A stretch of DNA of 64,000 bases from Chitinophagaceae bacterium (GCA_016786745.1 JAEUVS010000151.1:62001-126000), one strand, 5' to 3'. Positions 25,601-34,803 are shown, counted from the stretch's first letter. Made by a program: numbers and translations. The notes: generated by a model from the sequence alone, not told the origin.

Positions 25601-26485
25601 CAGTGAGCTGAACACAAAGCTCGAGCTGTATATAGACGGATCAAACAGTTCAAATTGCCTGAGGTCGAGCAGATCGGGGTAATAATACGTGGTGAGGCGC
25701 ATTAAAAGGATCATCGCGCTGAGAAATGCGATGCCGGCGAGCAATCCGTAACGGCCGGTGAACATGTTGGCCATCTGGTGCACAAACACGATGAGAAAAA
25801 AGATACCGGCCAGCATGAATATCCGCGACCACCAACTGGTTTCCTGCTCTCCGGCGGTAATCTTTTCAAGATAAAAAAGCGTATTGCCGTAAGTGCTTTT
25901 TATTGGATACTCTGTAGGTGTCAGGCTGATGTCAACCCTCTTACCTGCTTCTGCAAATGATGCGAATTCTTTCTGGAGATTGTCCATCTGCACGAAGTAT
26001 TGCCACATCACCGGCAGCAATCCCTCGACAGACATAAACTTGTTATCCGGGAGACGAATGAGCTTGCTGGTTTGCACATACATGCCATTGCTCAGGCGAA
26101 CAATGCGGCTCGCGTCAGATTCGATCATGATGTTGATCGGCGGCAGCGCCTGTTGCGTGTTCCAGAAAAGCAGGCTGTGCTTCGAGCCGGTGTCCCTGTC
26201 GTAAATAAAGAAAAGGTAGCCTTTTTCCTTGTCCGTTACCTGTTTTAAAGTATTGTAGTCGTAGGTGCGGTTTACGAGAGAAAAAAGTAACGCGGTATCT
26301 GAAGAAAGCTTTTTGAAGTCGCGTTCTTTGGCATATACATCCTGTTGTATCAGCCGTGCGTAATAGGCGGATGAGGTGCTGCTGACAATGAACTGGTTTA
26401 CAAGAACAGCGATGATAAACATGAGGATTGCCGCCCCAAGTGTGTACATGCGCCTGTCGCCATACCTTTTAAAGAATTCCTTCAA
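22685..26485 (-). CDS. Large NtrY-like sensor histidine kinase
   Basis: This 1266-residue membrane kinase has one N-terminal helix, a periplasmic loop (about 35-220), a block of about nine helices (220-490) and a second extracytoplasmic region. A further helix, a sensor loop with a final helix and a HAMP domain follow (ending EIGELVNEYNKMVHKLDES). The DHp motif VAHEIKNPLTPMKLSIQYL has His1043, and the HATPase domain has NLMQNAIEAPE, DNGGGIP and SGTGLGLAMSK. The HEIKNPLTP sequence places it with NtrY-type kinases. No response regulator is adjacent. The start overlaps the end of mazG by 4 bases, so they are coupled. Its end overlaps the convergent PolX gene by 12 bases. The signal is unknown. 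Confidence 0.9.
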   Translation of the reverse strand: MKEFFKRYGDRRMYTLGAAILMFIIAVLVNQFIVSSTSSAYYARLIQQDVYAKERDFKKLSSDTALLFSLVNRTYDYNTLKQVTDKEKGYLFFIYDRDTGSKHSLLFWNTQQALPPINIMIESDASRIVRLSNGMYVQTSKLIRLPDNKFMSVEGLLPVMWQYFVQMDNLQKEFASFAEAGKRVDISLTPTEYPIKSTYGNTLFYLEKITAGEQETSWWSRIFMLAGIFFLIVFVHQMANMFTGRYGLLAGIAFLSAMILLMRLTTYYYPDLLDLRQFELFDPSIYSSSFVFSSLGDLMINGILFCWLMLFISRRLPTDKIKPLNPRWLSMLCTVLALFLLVSVTFVFADILQSLVADAQISFNVTNFFSLTKYSFIGFLILGTLSLSYFFFSQMTLNIIKRLSEGSVYFVILAALFAGLSILTFTRSQNVVELNLYVLVWLVIYILMMQQKIFSGINTRLNISEVLYWLFVFSFSITGVIIFENKKIEFEQRKAFAEKLSLRADPSSERLLNIALTYFDSDFLQRNFERFKDPAGNAELKDSIIKRSFSAYLDKYDTRIFTFDASEKPLSNESPVSYDTLNTIFRIQGKETSIQDLKYYEKSYDKFSYIYKKDVLDTFGVTAGYFFVLSEPKRYKTDALIPELFRQNQELVPEYSPGYYYGVYSNMGLVNYYNDYPFPTRLSNAQLPKFEFETRQNGEYEELWYRHSSDKVVVIAKKDNSFIEGITLFSWLFSTFILLLFIYRITAFMVRSRFKPGALSEYLQFSIRSQIHSTIIMVSLMSFLIIGVATILFFIKRYDRNNQDKLSRAIQIMVNEVQNQLADHTSFNNGILLFETGANQEVEQLMQEISEIHGTDVNLYDTSGTLRVSSNPLIYNKGVLSEKMNPVAFFNLNTMKAVQFVADEQMGRVDYISVYSPVRDEQGNAYAYLNIPSYSTQGELKQEISNFLVTIINLNAFIFLVAGAIALFITNRITYSFTLIGQKMRDINLQKINQEIQWNRKDEIGELVNEYNKMVHKLDESAEALAKSEREGAWRQMAKQVAHEIKNPLTPMKLSIQYLQKAIDNNSPNVKEMTANVAKTLIEQIDHLSKIASDFSQFANIGNQRNEVFDLHEVLYSLASLYDPMENINFSWEPVNHKVMVFADKTQLNRLFTNLMQNAIEAPENQHKRTIEVHEIVSGENIVVSIRDNGGGIPFQTQDKIFMPNFTTKSSGTGLGLAMSKSIAEQSQGDIWFETIDGEGTTFFVRLPLYKGEIVDIRKHPVDLVQ

Positions 26486-27261
26486 GTACCGGTATTTTGT
26501 TTTTTAATCGAGTTCCAGATAGCATCCATTTCACCGAGCGTCATTTCCGAAAGTGGTTTGCCCTGCTGAAGTGCGCGCTGTTCCATTTCGGTGAACCGTT
26601 TTATAAATTTTTTATTGGTACGCTCGAGTGAATTTTCTGCATCAATATTCAAAAACCGTGCATAATTAACCAGCGAAAACAGCACATCGCCAAACTCATC
26701 TTCTATCCTGTCCCTGTTCTCACTTGCAACGGCTTCGCTAAGTTCCGTCATTTCTTCCTTAACCTTATCCCAAACCTGGTCGCGGGTATCCCATTCAAAA
26801 CCAACCTGCTTTGATTTTTCCTGGAGGCGGGTGGCCTTAACGATGGCGGGTAAAGATCCCGGAACGCCGCTCAGCACGGAAGTTTTGCCTTCTTTCAGCT
26901 TGAGCTTCTCCCAGTTTCTTTTAACATCTTCTTCATTATTCACCTCTACATTTCCATAGATGTGTGGATGGCGGTATATAAGTTTTTCGCTTATATGATG
27001 CATCACGTCGCGGATGTTGAAATGGCCCTGCTCCTCAGCAATGCGTGAATAAAAAAGGATATGAAGGAGAAGGTCGCCCAACTCTTCTTTTATGGACGAC
27101 CAGTTGGTTTCTGTTATTGCATCTGTAAGTTCATACAGTTCCTCGATCGTTTGGGTTCGGAGGGATTGTATTGTTTGCTTGCGGTCCCATGGACACTTTT
27201 CGCGCAGCTCGTCCATGATGCCCTTCAATTTCAAAAACGCTTCGGCTGTTGAATTTTCCAT
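26482..27261 (-). CDS. mazG: Nucleoside triphosphate pyrophosphohydrolase MazG
   Basis: This 259-residue enzyme removes pyrophosphate from NTPs and dampens aberrant nucleotides and ppGpp-linked stress. Two MazG domains are visible: the first with CPWDRKQTIQSLRTQTIEE, EELYELTDAI and EELGDLLLHILF, the second with KEEMTELSEA and EDEFGDVLFSLVNYAR, each with the Glu/Asp metal-binding pairs. The size is close to E. coli MazG (263). It precedes the large sensor kinase with a 4-base overlap. The 140 bases upstream are extremely AT-rich. Confidence 0.94.
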   Translation of the reverse strand: MENSTAEAFLKLKGIMDELREKCPWDRKQTIQSLRTQTIEELYELTDAITETNWSSIKEELGDLLLHILFYSRIAEEQGHFNIRDVMHHISEKLIYRHPHIYGNVEVNNEEDVKRNWEKLKLKEGKTSVLSGVPGSLPAIVKATRLQEKSKQVGFEWDTRDQVWDKVKEEMTELSEAVASENRDRIEDEFGDVLFSLVNYARFLNIDAENSLERTNKKFIKRFTEMEQRALQQGKPLSEMTLGEMDAIWNSIKKQNTGT

Positions 27262-27290
27262 GAGATTTAGATGAGATTTATTTATTTATT

Positions 27291-27315
27291 TTTTTCTTTT
27301 AACCAAAAAGAAAAA
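27291..27315. repeat. AT-only inverted repeat upstream of mazG
   Basis: TTTTTCTTTT and AAAAGAAAAA form a 10-bp stem with a 5-base loop, inside 140 bases of AT-rich DNA between the DUF3667 gene and mazG. The stem is weak in energy terms and reads the same in both directions. It may be a weak terminator after the DUF3667 gene or simply low-complexity DNA. Confidence 0.35.
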
Positions 27316-27405
27316 TTGATTTGTATTTCCTGGTTTCTTTAGTTTTTTAATAAAATGAAAAAAATATTTTTCTCTTTCTTGATTTAAAGTTTTAATTCTC
27401 CATTC

Positions 27406-28425
27406 TTAAACTTTTATCACCGAAAACAGTAAAAAAATCACAAACAGGAAAGATACTGTCGCGAACGCCAGTATATTAAACACAACATATTTCAGGATGG
27501 TCACCGCTCTCCCCTGTCCATAATATCTCTTCATTGCTTTAACAGAATAATAAACAATATAGAGAAGCAACACAAGCCTGAACCATTCGAGCCACCCCTG
27601 GTGAAATGCTGTTTTCAGGTAACCGAAAAAGATATGTAACAAAAGAACCAGGAAAACAAAAACGTACAGGTACACCAGGAAAATCGCATTTCCCGCATAC
27701 AGGTTGTTTTTATTTTTCAGGTAAAGCACCTGCAGGAACAACGCAAAAATGGGTAAGGAAACAAACAGCAGGTACGGCAGGTTATGTGTAAAATCGTCAA
27801 TGATACTGTCGCGTATGCCTGCCGGCTTTCCACCATATTTATTCGACCTCGCTATTAAGCTCCTCGTCAATTTACTTCCGAGCCATCCGTCGCGCTTGTC
27901 GGCAGGAAGTGTTTTTTGAACCGAATCATATTCCGCGACCGATTTGTAATTAGTCTCGCGCGTAACCACAGCCGTAATAGTATCGAGCGGGTTAAGCACC
28001 ACATCTGACGGTGATGGAATTTCACCCGGCTTAATCTCTCTCGATGGCACCGAGTATTTTTTGTAGAACTCCGAATTATCATCGTCAAACACCATCGATT
28101 TGATCGCCGGCGTTAAAACCGTATAAAATATCAGGAAAAATACGGCAGAAGTAAAAATGTAAAGGCGGATAGGATGTAGATAACTGGCCCGCCGCCCGTT
28201 TATGTATTCGAGGGGAAGAAATCCCGGCTTCGCGATCAGCAGGCCGACTGTCCTGAAAAATTTTCCATCGAAATGGGTGATGTCATTGAAAAAATGGGTA
28301 ATTACGCTCCAGATAGACTCACGGGGGTCGATGTTTTCCTGCCCGCAAACGTGGCAGTATCTTCCAGACAATTGAGCGTTACAGTTAAGACAGATTTTTT
28401 CGGTTCGTTCCCTCGCGTGAGACAC
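27406..28425 (-). CDS. DUF3667 membrane protein with zinc ribbon
   Basis: This 339-residue protein has an N-terminal zinc-ribbon (CLNCNAQLSGRYCHVCGQ, four Cys in two CxxC pairs) and then the DUF3667 signature FFNDITHFDGKFFRTVGLLIAKPGFLPLEYINGRRASYLHPIRLY, which I read as three consecutive blocks. Four or five membrane helices follow, with a periplasmic loop of about 110 residues between the first and second. It is a common Bacteroidota membrane family without an assigned activity. It is divergent from the YD-like secreted protein gene at 28498, with 72 bases between. Confidence 0.85.
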   Translation of the reverse strand: MSHARERTEKICLNCNAQLSGRYCHVCGQENIDPRESIWSVITHFFNDITHFDGKFFRTVGLLIAKPGFLPLEYINGRRASYLHPIRLYIFTSAVFFLIFYTVLTPAIKSMVFDDDNSEFYKKYSVPSREIKPGEIPSPSDVVLNPLDTITAVVTRETNYKSVAEYDSVQKTLPADKRDGWLGSKLTRSLIARSNKYGGKPAGIRDSIIDDFTHNLPYLLFVSLPIFALFLQVLYLKNKNNLYAGNAIFLVYLYVFVFLVLLLHIFFGYLKTAFHQGWLEWFRLVLLLYIVYYSVKAMKRYYGQGRAVTILKYVVFNILAFATVSFLFVIFLLFSVIKV

Positions 28426-28497
28426 TATCTAAATTTTGCTAAAAATACGTATTCATGTGCTTAGATATGTGAAAAAGAGAGGATATTCGCGACCAAT

Positions 28498-29337
28498 ATG
28501 AACAGGTTAATCGGTACGCTGTGTCTGTTGATTTCCCTTGAAGCCAACGCCCAATACTACTATAAAGACATCGTCGTTTCCCGGCAGACCATCGCCACAA
28601 AGGAAAAGTATAAAAGCCTGAACATCGCCGCCGTCGATGTGATCAGTTATGAACCTAACGGCGAACGTACACAGGATTTTTCCGGCCAACAGGTGATTAC
28701 TTCCACACGTATCAAAACTAATTTCAATACACCGATGTCGGGTGAATCGGAATTGAACACCATTTTCGACGGTTCAGGACGGTTATCATCTGTTACAGAC
28801 AGCGCCGACGGATCGAGCAGCCGCAGCCAGTATTTATATTATGGTAATACCGGGTCTTTACAAAAGATCAGCAACGTTTCTGTTTCATCAGGACAACGAT
28901 CGGAACAGGAGGATCACCTGTGGCTTTATAACGGTAATGGACAACCGGAAAAGATGTTCCGAATCAAGAATGGGGTGGATACCACTTTTGTAACGTTTGT
29001 GCCTGACGAAAGAGGAAATGTTGCAGAAGAACATAGTCGCCGTGGAAACGTTTCGCTGCCGGCCTACTACTACTATTATGACGATAAGAACAGGCTCACC
29101 GATGTGGTGTCGTATAACAACAAAGCGAAGCGACTGTTACCGTTGTATATATTCGAGTATACGAATAATGATTTGATTAAAAAGATGATCGTAGTCCCGG
29201 AAGGAACGGATGACTACCAAACCTGGGTTTATGAGTATAATGCCGACGGGTTAAAAACAAAGGAAACCGCGTTTAATAAGAAGAGGCAGGTGCTGGGACG
29301 GATTGAGTATGTGTATAAAAACACTTCTTCACGTTAG
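28498..29337 (+). CDS. Secreted YD/RHS-like repeat protein
   Basis: The 279-residue product has a short signal peptide (MNRLIGTLCLLISLEANAQ) and a mature region of strand repeats: FDGSGRLSSVTDSADG, YLYYGNTGSLQKIS, YDDKNRLTDVVSYNN, FEYTNNDLIKKM and YEYNADGLKTKETAFNKK. The Y-x-N-x-x-x-G spacing is that of YD or RHS-like beta strands found in many Bacteroidota surface or periplasmic proteins. It lacks an RHS core or toxin domain, so it is not a polymorphic toxin. Its stop overlaps the convergent ligD stop by 9 bases. Specific function unknown. Confidence 0.65.
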   Translation: MNRLIGTLCLLISLEANAQYYYKDIVVSRQTIATKEKYKSLNIAAVDVISYEPNGERTQDFSGQQVITSTRIKTNFNTPMSGESELNTIFDGSGRLSSVTDSADGSSSRSQYLYYGNTGSLQKISNVSVSSGQRSEQEDHLWLYNGNGQPEKMFRIKNGVDTTFVTFVPDERGNVAEEHSRRGNVSLPAYYYYYDDKNRLTDVVSYNNKAKRLLPLYIFEYTNNDLIKKMIVVPEGTDDYQTWVYEYNADGLKTKETAFNKKRQVLGRIEYVYKNTSSR

Positions 29338-32010
29338 CTGTTTAAGTATTTTATTCAGGTCTATTCCATTCGTCAGCACTCCCTTGAAAATATCTCCCAC
29401 ACTTTTAATCCTGTCCATCGCATTCTTAATGGTATAGTCTGTCAACTTCAGTCCCTTCTTCACCTCATCCCAATGCAACGGCATCGAAACCGTACCACCG
29501 GGTTTCGGCCTCGCCGAGTAAGGCGCGGCAAGTGTGGCGCCTGGTCTGTTCTGAAGAAAATCTACATACAACTTATTCTTTCTCTTTTTAACTATCCTCT
29601 CCACACTTGTAATATCAGGGATCTGCTCATGTACCTGCATCGCGATCCATCTTCCAAACAACTGGCATTCGTCGTACGAATATTTCGGTTTCAACGGTAT
29701 ATAAATATGCATGCCGGTAGACCCCGAAGTTTTGCAATACCCTTCCACCCCTATTGCATCGAGCACTTTCTTTGTTACCTGCGCCACCTGTATCACATCA
29801 TTGAAAGAATTTTTATCACTTGGATCGAGGTCGATCAGGCACCAATCGGGGTTTTCCGGCTTGTTCACCCTGCTGCTCCATGGATGAATTTCTATGCAAC
29901 CGAGGTTGGCCATATACAACAGGTCAGCTTCCTTTTGGCACAGCATATAATTCTTATCCTTCTCATCACTCGTTGTATAAGGAAACAACTCGATCCAGTC
30001 CGGCGCCTTGCCCGTCATATCTTTTTGATAAAAGCTTTCACCGGTTATACCGTTTGGATAACGGTTCAGCGACTGCGGTCTATCCTTCAGGTAAGGCAGT
30101 ATATACGGCGCCACCTGGTAGTAGTAATTGATGAGATCACGCTTGGTGAACTTCTCTTTCGGCCAGTAAATCTTGCTGAGGTTGCTGAATTTTAATTCAT
30201 GACCACCTATCGTTTTAACCTGCGATTCTTCTGTAGGATTCAACAACGTTTTACGTTGTTTTGAACCGACAGGTTTTAGTAATTTCTCAGCCACCACAGT
30301 TTTTTTCGATGTTTTTTTCGCGGTTTTCTTTACCGCGTCCTTTGTTTTTACAGCTTTTTCACGCATGACTTCTGTTGGTTTTTTGTCTTCACGCATACCT
30401 TCAAACGATGGATGACGCATCACACCATCGCTTGTAACCTCCGCGTAGCTCACTTCACAAACGAGTTCAGGCTTCAGCCATGTAACAGTGGCATGTGGCG
30501 GATTTGGGCGGAAGCGTGAAGGTTTGTTCACGTCGGGATCGCTGGTAAAGGGCGATTTACCGGTGATAATAGGCCTGAACTTCGCCATCATCTCCGCCTG
30601 CTGTTCATCATTGAAGCCCGTTCCGATTTTACCGGTGTATTCAAGCTTTCCGTTTTCATAAACGCCAACAAGCAGCGAACTGAATTTCTTCGCGGTTCCA
30701 TCGTTCACGGTGTACCCGCCGATAACTACTTCGTGGCGCTTGTTCACTTTAATCTTCAGCCAGTCGCGCGTGCGTTCGCCGGGCCTGTAAACGCTATCCT
30801 CTTTCTTCGCTATGATGCCTTCAAGACCCATATTGGCCGCGGCCTCGAGAAATTGCGAACCGGATGCCTGGAAATCGTCGCTTATTCGGATAATTCCCTC
30901 CGCAGGAACAAGTTCGCGCAGTATGTCGCGACGTTGCGAAAGCGGTAAATTCATCAGGTCGTGTCCATCGAGCCACAAAAGATCAAAAACGTAATAGATC
31001 AGGTCGCCATCGGCTTCGCTTCTCCAGTTTTGAAGTGACCCAAAATGCGATATGCCCGACTCGTTTACCACCGCAATTTCACCATCAACCACGGCATTAA
31101 TGTTCCATTCCTTAACCGCATCAAAAACAGGATAAAATTTTTCGTTGAAGGATTTATTGTTCCTTGAAACGAGGTTTACTTCTCCATCATTACTTAGCGC
31201 GATCGCCCGGTAGCCATCCCATTTGATCTCATATCGCCAGCCGGGTTCATCAAATGGTTTGTCCACCAGCGTAGCGAGCATTGGCGAAACGGTTTTTGGG
31301 AACCGTGCTTCAGGAGCGCCGCTTAGTTGCGCGTTTGCTTTTTTTTTAGCAGCCGGCTTCTTCGCTGCCTTTTTCACGGCAGTTTTTTTTGGAGAGCTGC
31401 TCTTTGTTTTCTTATTACTTTCCCAGATATTCTTTGAGGATGCCGCGATTTTCTCAATCGTTTTGCCCGATTGAACCGATTTATCCTTGAGGGTAATATC
31501 GTTTGTGGTTGCGTATTTATCGCGGTGTTTAATGAGTAACCATGAATTTTCACCCATTCCGTTGGTACGGACGAGCGCAAACTCGCCTTTCAATTTCTTT
31601 CCATTCAGCACCACTTTCAGATCGCCTTTTTCAAGTTTCTGCAACAGGTATTTTTCCTGCGCTTTTTTGGAAGGAAATTTTTCGATCGGCGAATATGTGC
31701 CCTCATCCCAAACAATTACGGTACCTGCGCCATAGTTTCCTTTAGGGATAATTCCTTCAAAATCGCGGTAATCAAACGGATGATCCTCAACCATCATGGC
31801 AAGCCGTTTTACCGCCGGGTCGAGGGATGGACCTTTTGGTACCGCCCAGCTTTTCAGCACTCCGTCCATTTCGAGCCGAAAATCGTAGTGGAGGCGGCTG
31901 GCATCATGTTTTTGTACAACGAAAATGAGCTCGCCGCCTTTTGGCTTTCCACCTGTTGGTTCGGGTGTATCGGAAAATGTCCGCTTTTCCCTGTACTTTG
32001 AAAGTCCCAT
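29329..32010 (-). CDS. ligD: ATP-dependent DNA ligase D (3'-phosphoesterase, ligase, polymerase)
   Basis: This 893-residue enzyme performs bacterial non-homologous end joining with Ku. The domain order is phosphoesterase (1-165), ligase (235-530) and primase-like polymerase (600-893). The first domain has KHDASRLHYDFRLEMDG with His35, His41 and Asp43, and EDHPFDY with His77. The ligase nucleotidyl motif is YEIKWDGYR with Lys263, followed by VVDGEIAV. The polymerase has IEIHPWSSR, the metal-binding CLIDLDPSD and KTSGSTGMHIYIPL. Two Lys-rich linkers (KKTAVKKAAKKPAAKKK near 210 and a similar run near 570) join the domains. No ku gene is in the window. The start is at the family MGLSKYREKR. Confidence 0.95.
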   Translation of the reverse strand: MGLSKYREKRTFSDTPEPTGGKPKGGELIFVVQKHDASRLHYDFRLEMDGVLKSWAVPKGPSLDPAVKRLAMMVEDHPFDYRDFEGIIPKGNYGAGTVIVWDEGTYSPIEKFPSKKAQEKYLLQKLEKGDLKVVLNGKKLKGEFALVRTNGMGENSWLLIKHRDKYATTNDITLKDKSVQSGKTIEKIAASSKNIWESNKKTKSSSPKKTAVKKAAKKPAAKKKANAQLSGAPEARFPKTVSPMLATLVDKPFDEPGWRYEIKWDGYRAIALSNDGEVNLVSRNNKSFNEKFYPVFDAVKEWNINAVVDGEIAVVNESGISHFGSLQNWRSEADGDLIYYVFDLLWLDGHDLMNLPLSQRRDILRELVPAEGIIRISDDFQASGSQFLEAAANMGLEGIIAKKEDSVYRPGERTRDWLKIKVNKRHEVVIGGYTVNDGTAKKFSSLLVGVYENGKLEYTGKIGTGFNDEQQAEMMAKFRPIITGKSPFTSDPDVNKPSRFRPNPPHATVTWLKPELVCEVSYAEVTSDGVMRHPSFEGMREDKKPTEVMREKAVKTKDAVKKTAKKTSKKTVVAEKLLKPVGSKQRKTLLNPTEESQVKTIGGHELKFSNLSKIYWPKEKFTKRDLINYYYQVAPYILPYLKDRPQSLNRYPNGITGESFYQKDMTGKAPDWIELFPYTTSDEKDKNYMLCQKEADLLYMANLGCIEIHPWSSRVNKPENPDWCLIDLDPSDKNSFNDVIQVAQVTKKVLDAIGVEGYCKTSGSTGMHIYIPLKPKYSYDECQLFGRWIAMQVHEQIPDITSVERIVKKRKNKLYVDFLQNRPGATLAAPYSARPKPGGTVSMPLHWDEVKKGLKLTDYTIKNAMDRIKSVGDIFKGVLTNGIDLNKILKQLT

Positions 32011-32043
32011 AACAATTTTCGCTAAATTTTTATGCCACTATTA

Positions 32044-34803
32044 TCAGCCAATACATTCGTCGGCCAGGTACAAGATACTTTCATAATTGACCCCAACAGC
32101 ATGCGATAGCGCCATTTCACAGGTTTTGGTAGATGAATAATATCCATCTACCCGCTTTTGTTTCACTTCACCTGCTTCAGGAGCTGTTGCCGATGCTGTC
32201 AGTTCGGGATACAGGAAACCCCGATCACCCGCCATCCCGCAGCACCCGGCGTTTTTTGGAACATTAACCGTTTCAGCGAGTGCGTTCGCTACTCTCACAA
32301 ATTTCTGTACCGTACCCATTTTTTCAAGCGAGCAAACAGGGTGAAGCGTAACGCTGTTTTTCTTTTTTATTCCACCAGCCAAAGGTAAAACCATGTCGTG
32401 CAAAAAGTCAACGCTGTCCATTGTTTTCAGCTGATCGTATTTGTTTTTGTTCTCTTCCGAGAGTACATTTCGCATTTTTAGCAGCGTATACGCACACGAG
32501 CTTACATCTGTTACAACAGGTAAAACTCCCTGTTCAGATGCGTTCCAGAGCCGCTCGATAATTTCATTTGCCTTAAACCTGTAGGCGTTGTAAAATCCTT
32601 TCGAAGAAAATATTTGTGAGCAGCAGCTTCCTTTGATATCATCCGGGACAATAACGGCGATGCCCACCTTATTACACACACTCATAAATGTTTCCATCAG
32701 GTTTCTGCCATCTGCGCTTTTTCCCATGAGACGCGTTACGCACGATGGAAAATAAACAGCTTGTACATTTTGGTGAATCTTTTTAGAAGGTAGGGCCGGA
32801 GGTGATGGAATGCTTCGAACAAGTTTGTTGGTATGAAGCTTATTTATTCTGAAAGTGAGTCCGAGTTTTACAAACCATTCCACGAAAGAAAAGTTCTTCG
32901 CTACCCACATCGCAACTTTGTTCGCGAACGGCGAATGATTTTCATTCCGCAGACGTTTTACAAGGTCCCCCGTGTTGATGTCTACAGGGCATGCATTGGC
33001 GCATAAACCGTCCAGGGCGCAGGTGTCCAGTACGTCATATTGAAACTGTTTCCTCAGCATTGCATGCGTTGCAGTGTCACCTGAGTGTTTTAACCGTTCC
33101 AGTTCGCGCCTGATCACAATCCTTCTTCGCGGAGTTGTAGTCAGATCGCGGCTCGGGCAGCGATGTTCACAATATCCGCACTCGATGCATCTGTCGACCT
33201 CTTCTTCTACTGCAGGTAGTTCCTTCAGGTTTTTGATGTGAATATTCCGGTCGCTGTTGATAATTACACCGGGGTTCAACAAGTCGTCCGGGTCAACGCA
33301 TTGCTTAATTCTTTTCATGATGGCGTATGCATCGCGTCCCCATTCGGTTTCCACGAAGGGTGCCATGTTCCGGCCCGTGCCATGTTCTGCTTTCAGTGCA
33401 CCGTCGTATTTTTCTATAACTAATTTTACTACTGCCTTCATGAATTTGTCGTAGCGGTCAACTTCCGGTTGTTCATTGAACGACTGCGTGATCACGAAAT
33501 GCAGGTTACCGTCTTTGGCATGACCGAATATGATGGCGTTGGAATAACCGAATTCATCGAATAATTTTTGCAGGTCGACGATGGCGTCGCCGAGTTTTTC
33601 TACCGGAAATGCGAGATCTTCGAGTATTACCGAAGTGCCGCTGGCCCGAACGGCGCCCACTGCAGGAAACAGCCCCTTCCGCACTTTCCACAGGAATGCC
33701 TGCTCATCGGGATTGTTTGTGAAAACGGGTTCTGACAACAAACTTAGTTTCGGAACAAAAGCAATAAAATTCTCTACTTTCTTTTGCAGCAGATCCTTTT
33801 TATTTTCCTGGAACTCTACAAGCAACGCCGCCGCCTTCGAGGGAAGTGTTTTTACAACGGCAGGCATACCGGGTAACAATTCAATCGATCGGAGCGATGC
33901 GCGGTCCATTAGTTCTACCGCTTCGGCGCCGGCGTTGCGTAATGGTACAATAGCCTGGCACGCTGCATAGATATCAGGGAAATAGAGCAACGCAGTGGAC
34001 TTGAATTCATAGTCGGGAACAGTTTGCATCACAGCTTCTGAAATAAAAGCAAGTGTGCCCTCTCCGCCTATCAGTAGCCTCGCAAGTATATCTAACGGAT
34101 GTTCATGATCCACGAATGCGTTGAGTGAATAGCCAATAGTATTTTTAGTAGTGTACTTCTTCCTGATTTTTTCGAACAGCACAGGGTTGGCCGCGATGCC
34201 TGCTTTAATCGCCTGAAGTTCGCGGAATATACCCGGGCACTCCGATTCAAACCTGTTATAGTCGTTTTTATTTTCGGTGGTAAAAGTTTTGCCGTCCGGC
34301 AGGATGAAGCGTATATATTTCGCTGTATGATAAGAATTGAGCAACACTCCGCAGCACATGCCACTCGAGTTGTTTGATAGAATTCCTCCCATCATCGCTG
34401 AGCTGATGCTTGAAGGATCGGGACCGATTTTTCGTCTTAATCTTCTTAGATGCGCATTCACCATTGCGCCGGTAATACCGGGTTGCACCCTAACCAGCTC
34501 TCCATTTTCTCCAGGAGAGATATTGTTCCAATACTGGCTGAGATCAACCAATATGCCATCGGTAATTGACTGTCCTGACAGGCTGGTGCCCCCTGCCCTG
34601 AAAACGATGGGGATTTTATTTTTTCTTGAGAAGTGGAATAGTTGAACGATTTCCTGTTCTGATATTGGTTTTACAATTGCTTTTGGAAGTAGAAAATAAA
34701 AGCCCGCATCTGCGCCGTATGATACGCGGTCTATGTAGCGTGTTTTTATTCTTTTTTCCGGGAGAATTGTTAGCAGCTCCTGTTCAAGAGAATTTACTTT
34801 CAT
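32044..34803 (-). CDS. FAD-linked oxidase with C-terminal Fe-S domain (D-lactate dehydrogenase type)
   Basis: This 919-residue protein fuses a GlcD-type flavin domain with a GlcF-type iron-sulfur domain. The FAD domain has IVFRAGGTSLSGQSITDGI, VRVQPGITGAMVNAHL and GGILSNNSSGMCCG, and ends in KAEHGTGRNMAPFVE. Two 4Fe-4S motifs follow, CIECGYCEHRCP and CALDGLCANACPVDINTG, then two CCG-type domains (GSCCSQIFSSKGF and NAGCCGMAGDRGF). The family oxidises D-2-hydroxy acids such as D-lactate or D-2-hydroxyglutarate and passes electrons to the membrane. It lies 10 bases after an SDR gene, so it is in the sugar-acid operon. Lactate as a late product of that pathway would explain its presence. Confidence 0.9.
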   Translation of the reverse strand: MKVNSLEQELLTILPEKRIKTRYIDRVSYGADAGFYFLLPKAIVKPISEQEIVQLFHFSRKNKIPIVFRAGGTSLSGQSITDGILVDLSQYWNNISPGENGELVRVQPGITGAMVNAHLRRLRRKIGPDPSSISSAMMGGILSNNSSGMCCGVLLNSYHTAKYIRFILPDGKTFTTENKNDYNRFESECPGIFRELQAIKAGIAANPVLFEKIRKKYTTKNTIGYSLNAFVDHEHPLDILARLLIGGEGTLAFISEAVMQTVPDYEFKSTALLYFPDIYAACQAIVPLRNAGAEAVELMDRASLRSIELLPGMPAVVKTLPSKAAALLVEFQENKKDLLQKKVENFIAFVPKLSLLSEPVFTNNPDEQAFLWKVRKGLFPAVGAVRASGTSVILEDLAFPVEKLGDAIVDLQKLFDEFGYSNAIIFGHAKDGNLHFVITQSFNEQPEVDRYDKFMKAVVKLVIEKYDGALKAEHGTGRNMAPFVETEWGRDAYAIMKRIKQCVDPDDLLNPGVIINSDRNIHIKNLKELPAVEEEVDRCIECGYCEHRCPSRDLTTTPRRRIVIRRELERLKHSGDTATHAMLRKQFQYDVLDTCALDGLCANACPVDINTGDLVKRLRNENHSPFANKVAMWVAKNFSFVEWFVKLGLTFRINKLHTNKLVRSIPSPPALPSKKIHQNVQAVYFPSCVTRLMGKSADGRNLMETFMSVCNKVGIAVIVPDDIKGSCCSQIFSSKGFYNAYRFKANEIIERLWNASEQGVLPVVTDVSSCAYTLLKMRNVLSEENKNKYDQLKTMDSVDFLHDMVLPLAGGIKKKNSVTLHPVCSLEKMGTVQKFVRVANALAETVNVPKNAGCCGMAGDRGFLYPELTASATAPEAGEVKQKRVDGYYSSTKTCEMALSHAVGVNYESILYLADECIG

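Noticed and set aside
29473-30195. 240-codon plus-strand open frame within ligD
   Set aside because: It is antisense to the polymerase domain of LigD, and its translation has no family features.
30290-30360. Possible histone-like gene from the Lys-rich run
   Set aside because: The run is an in-frame linker of LigD, not a separate gene.
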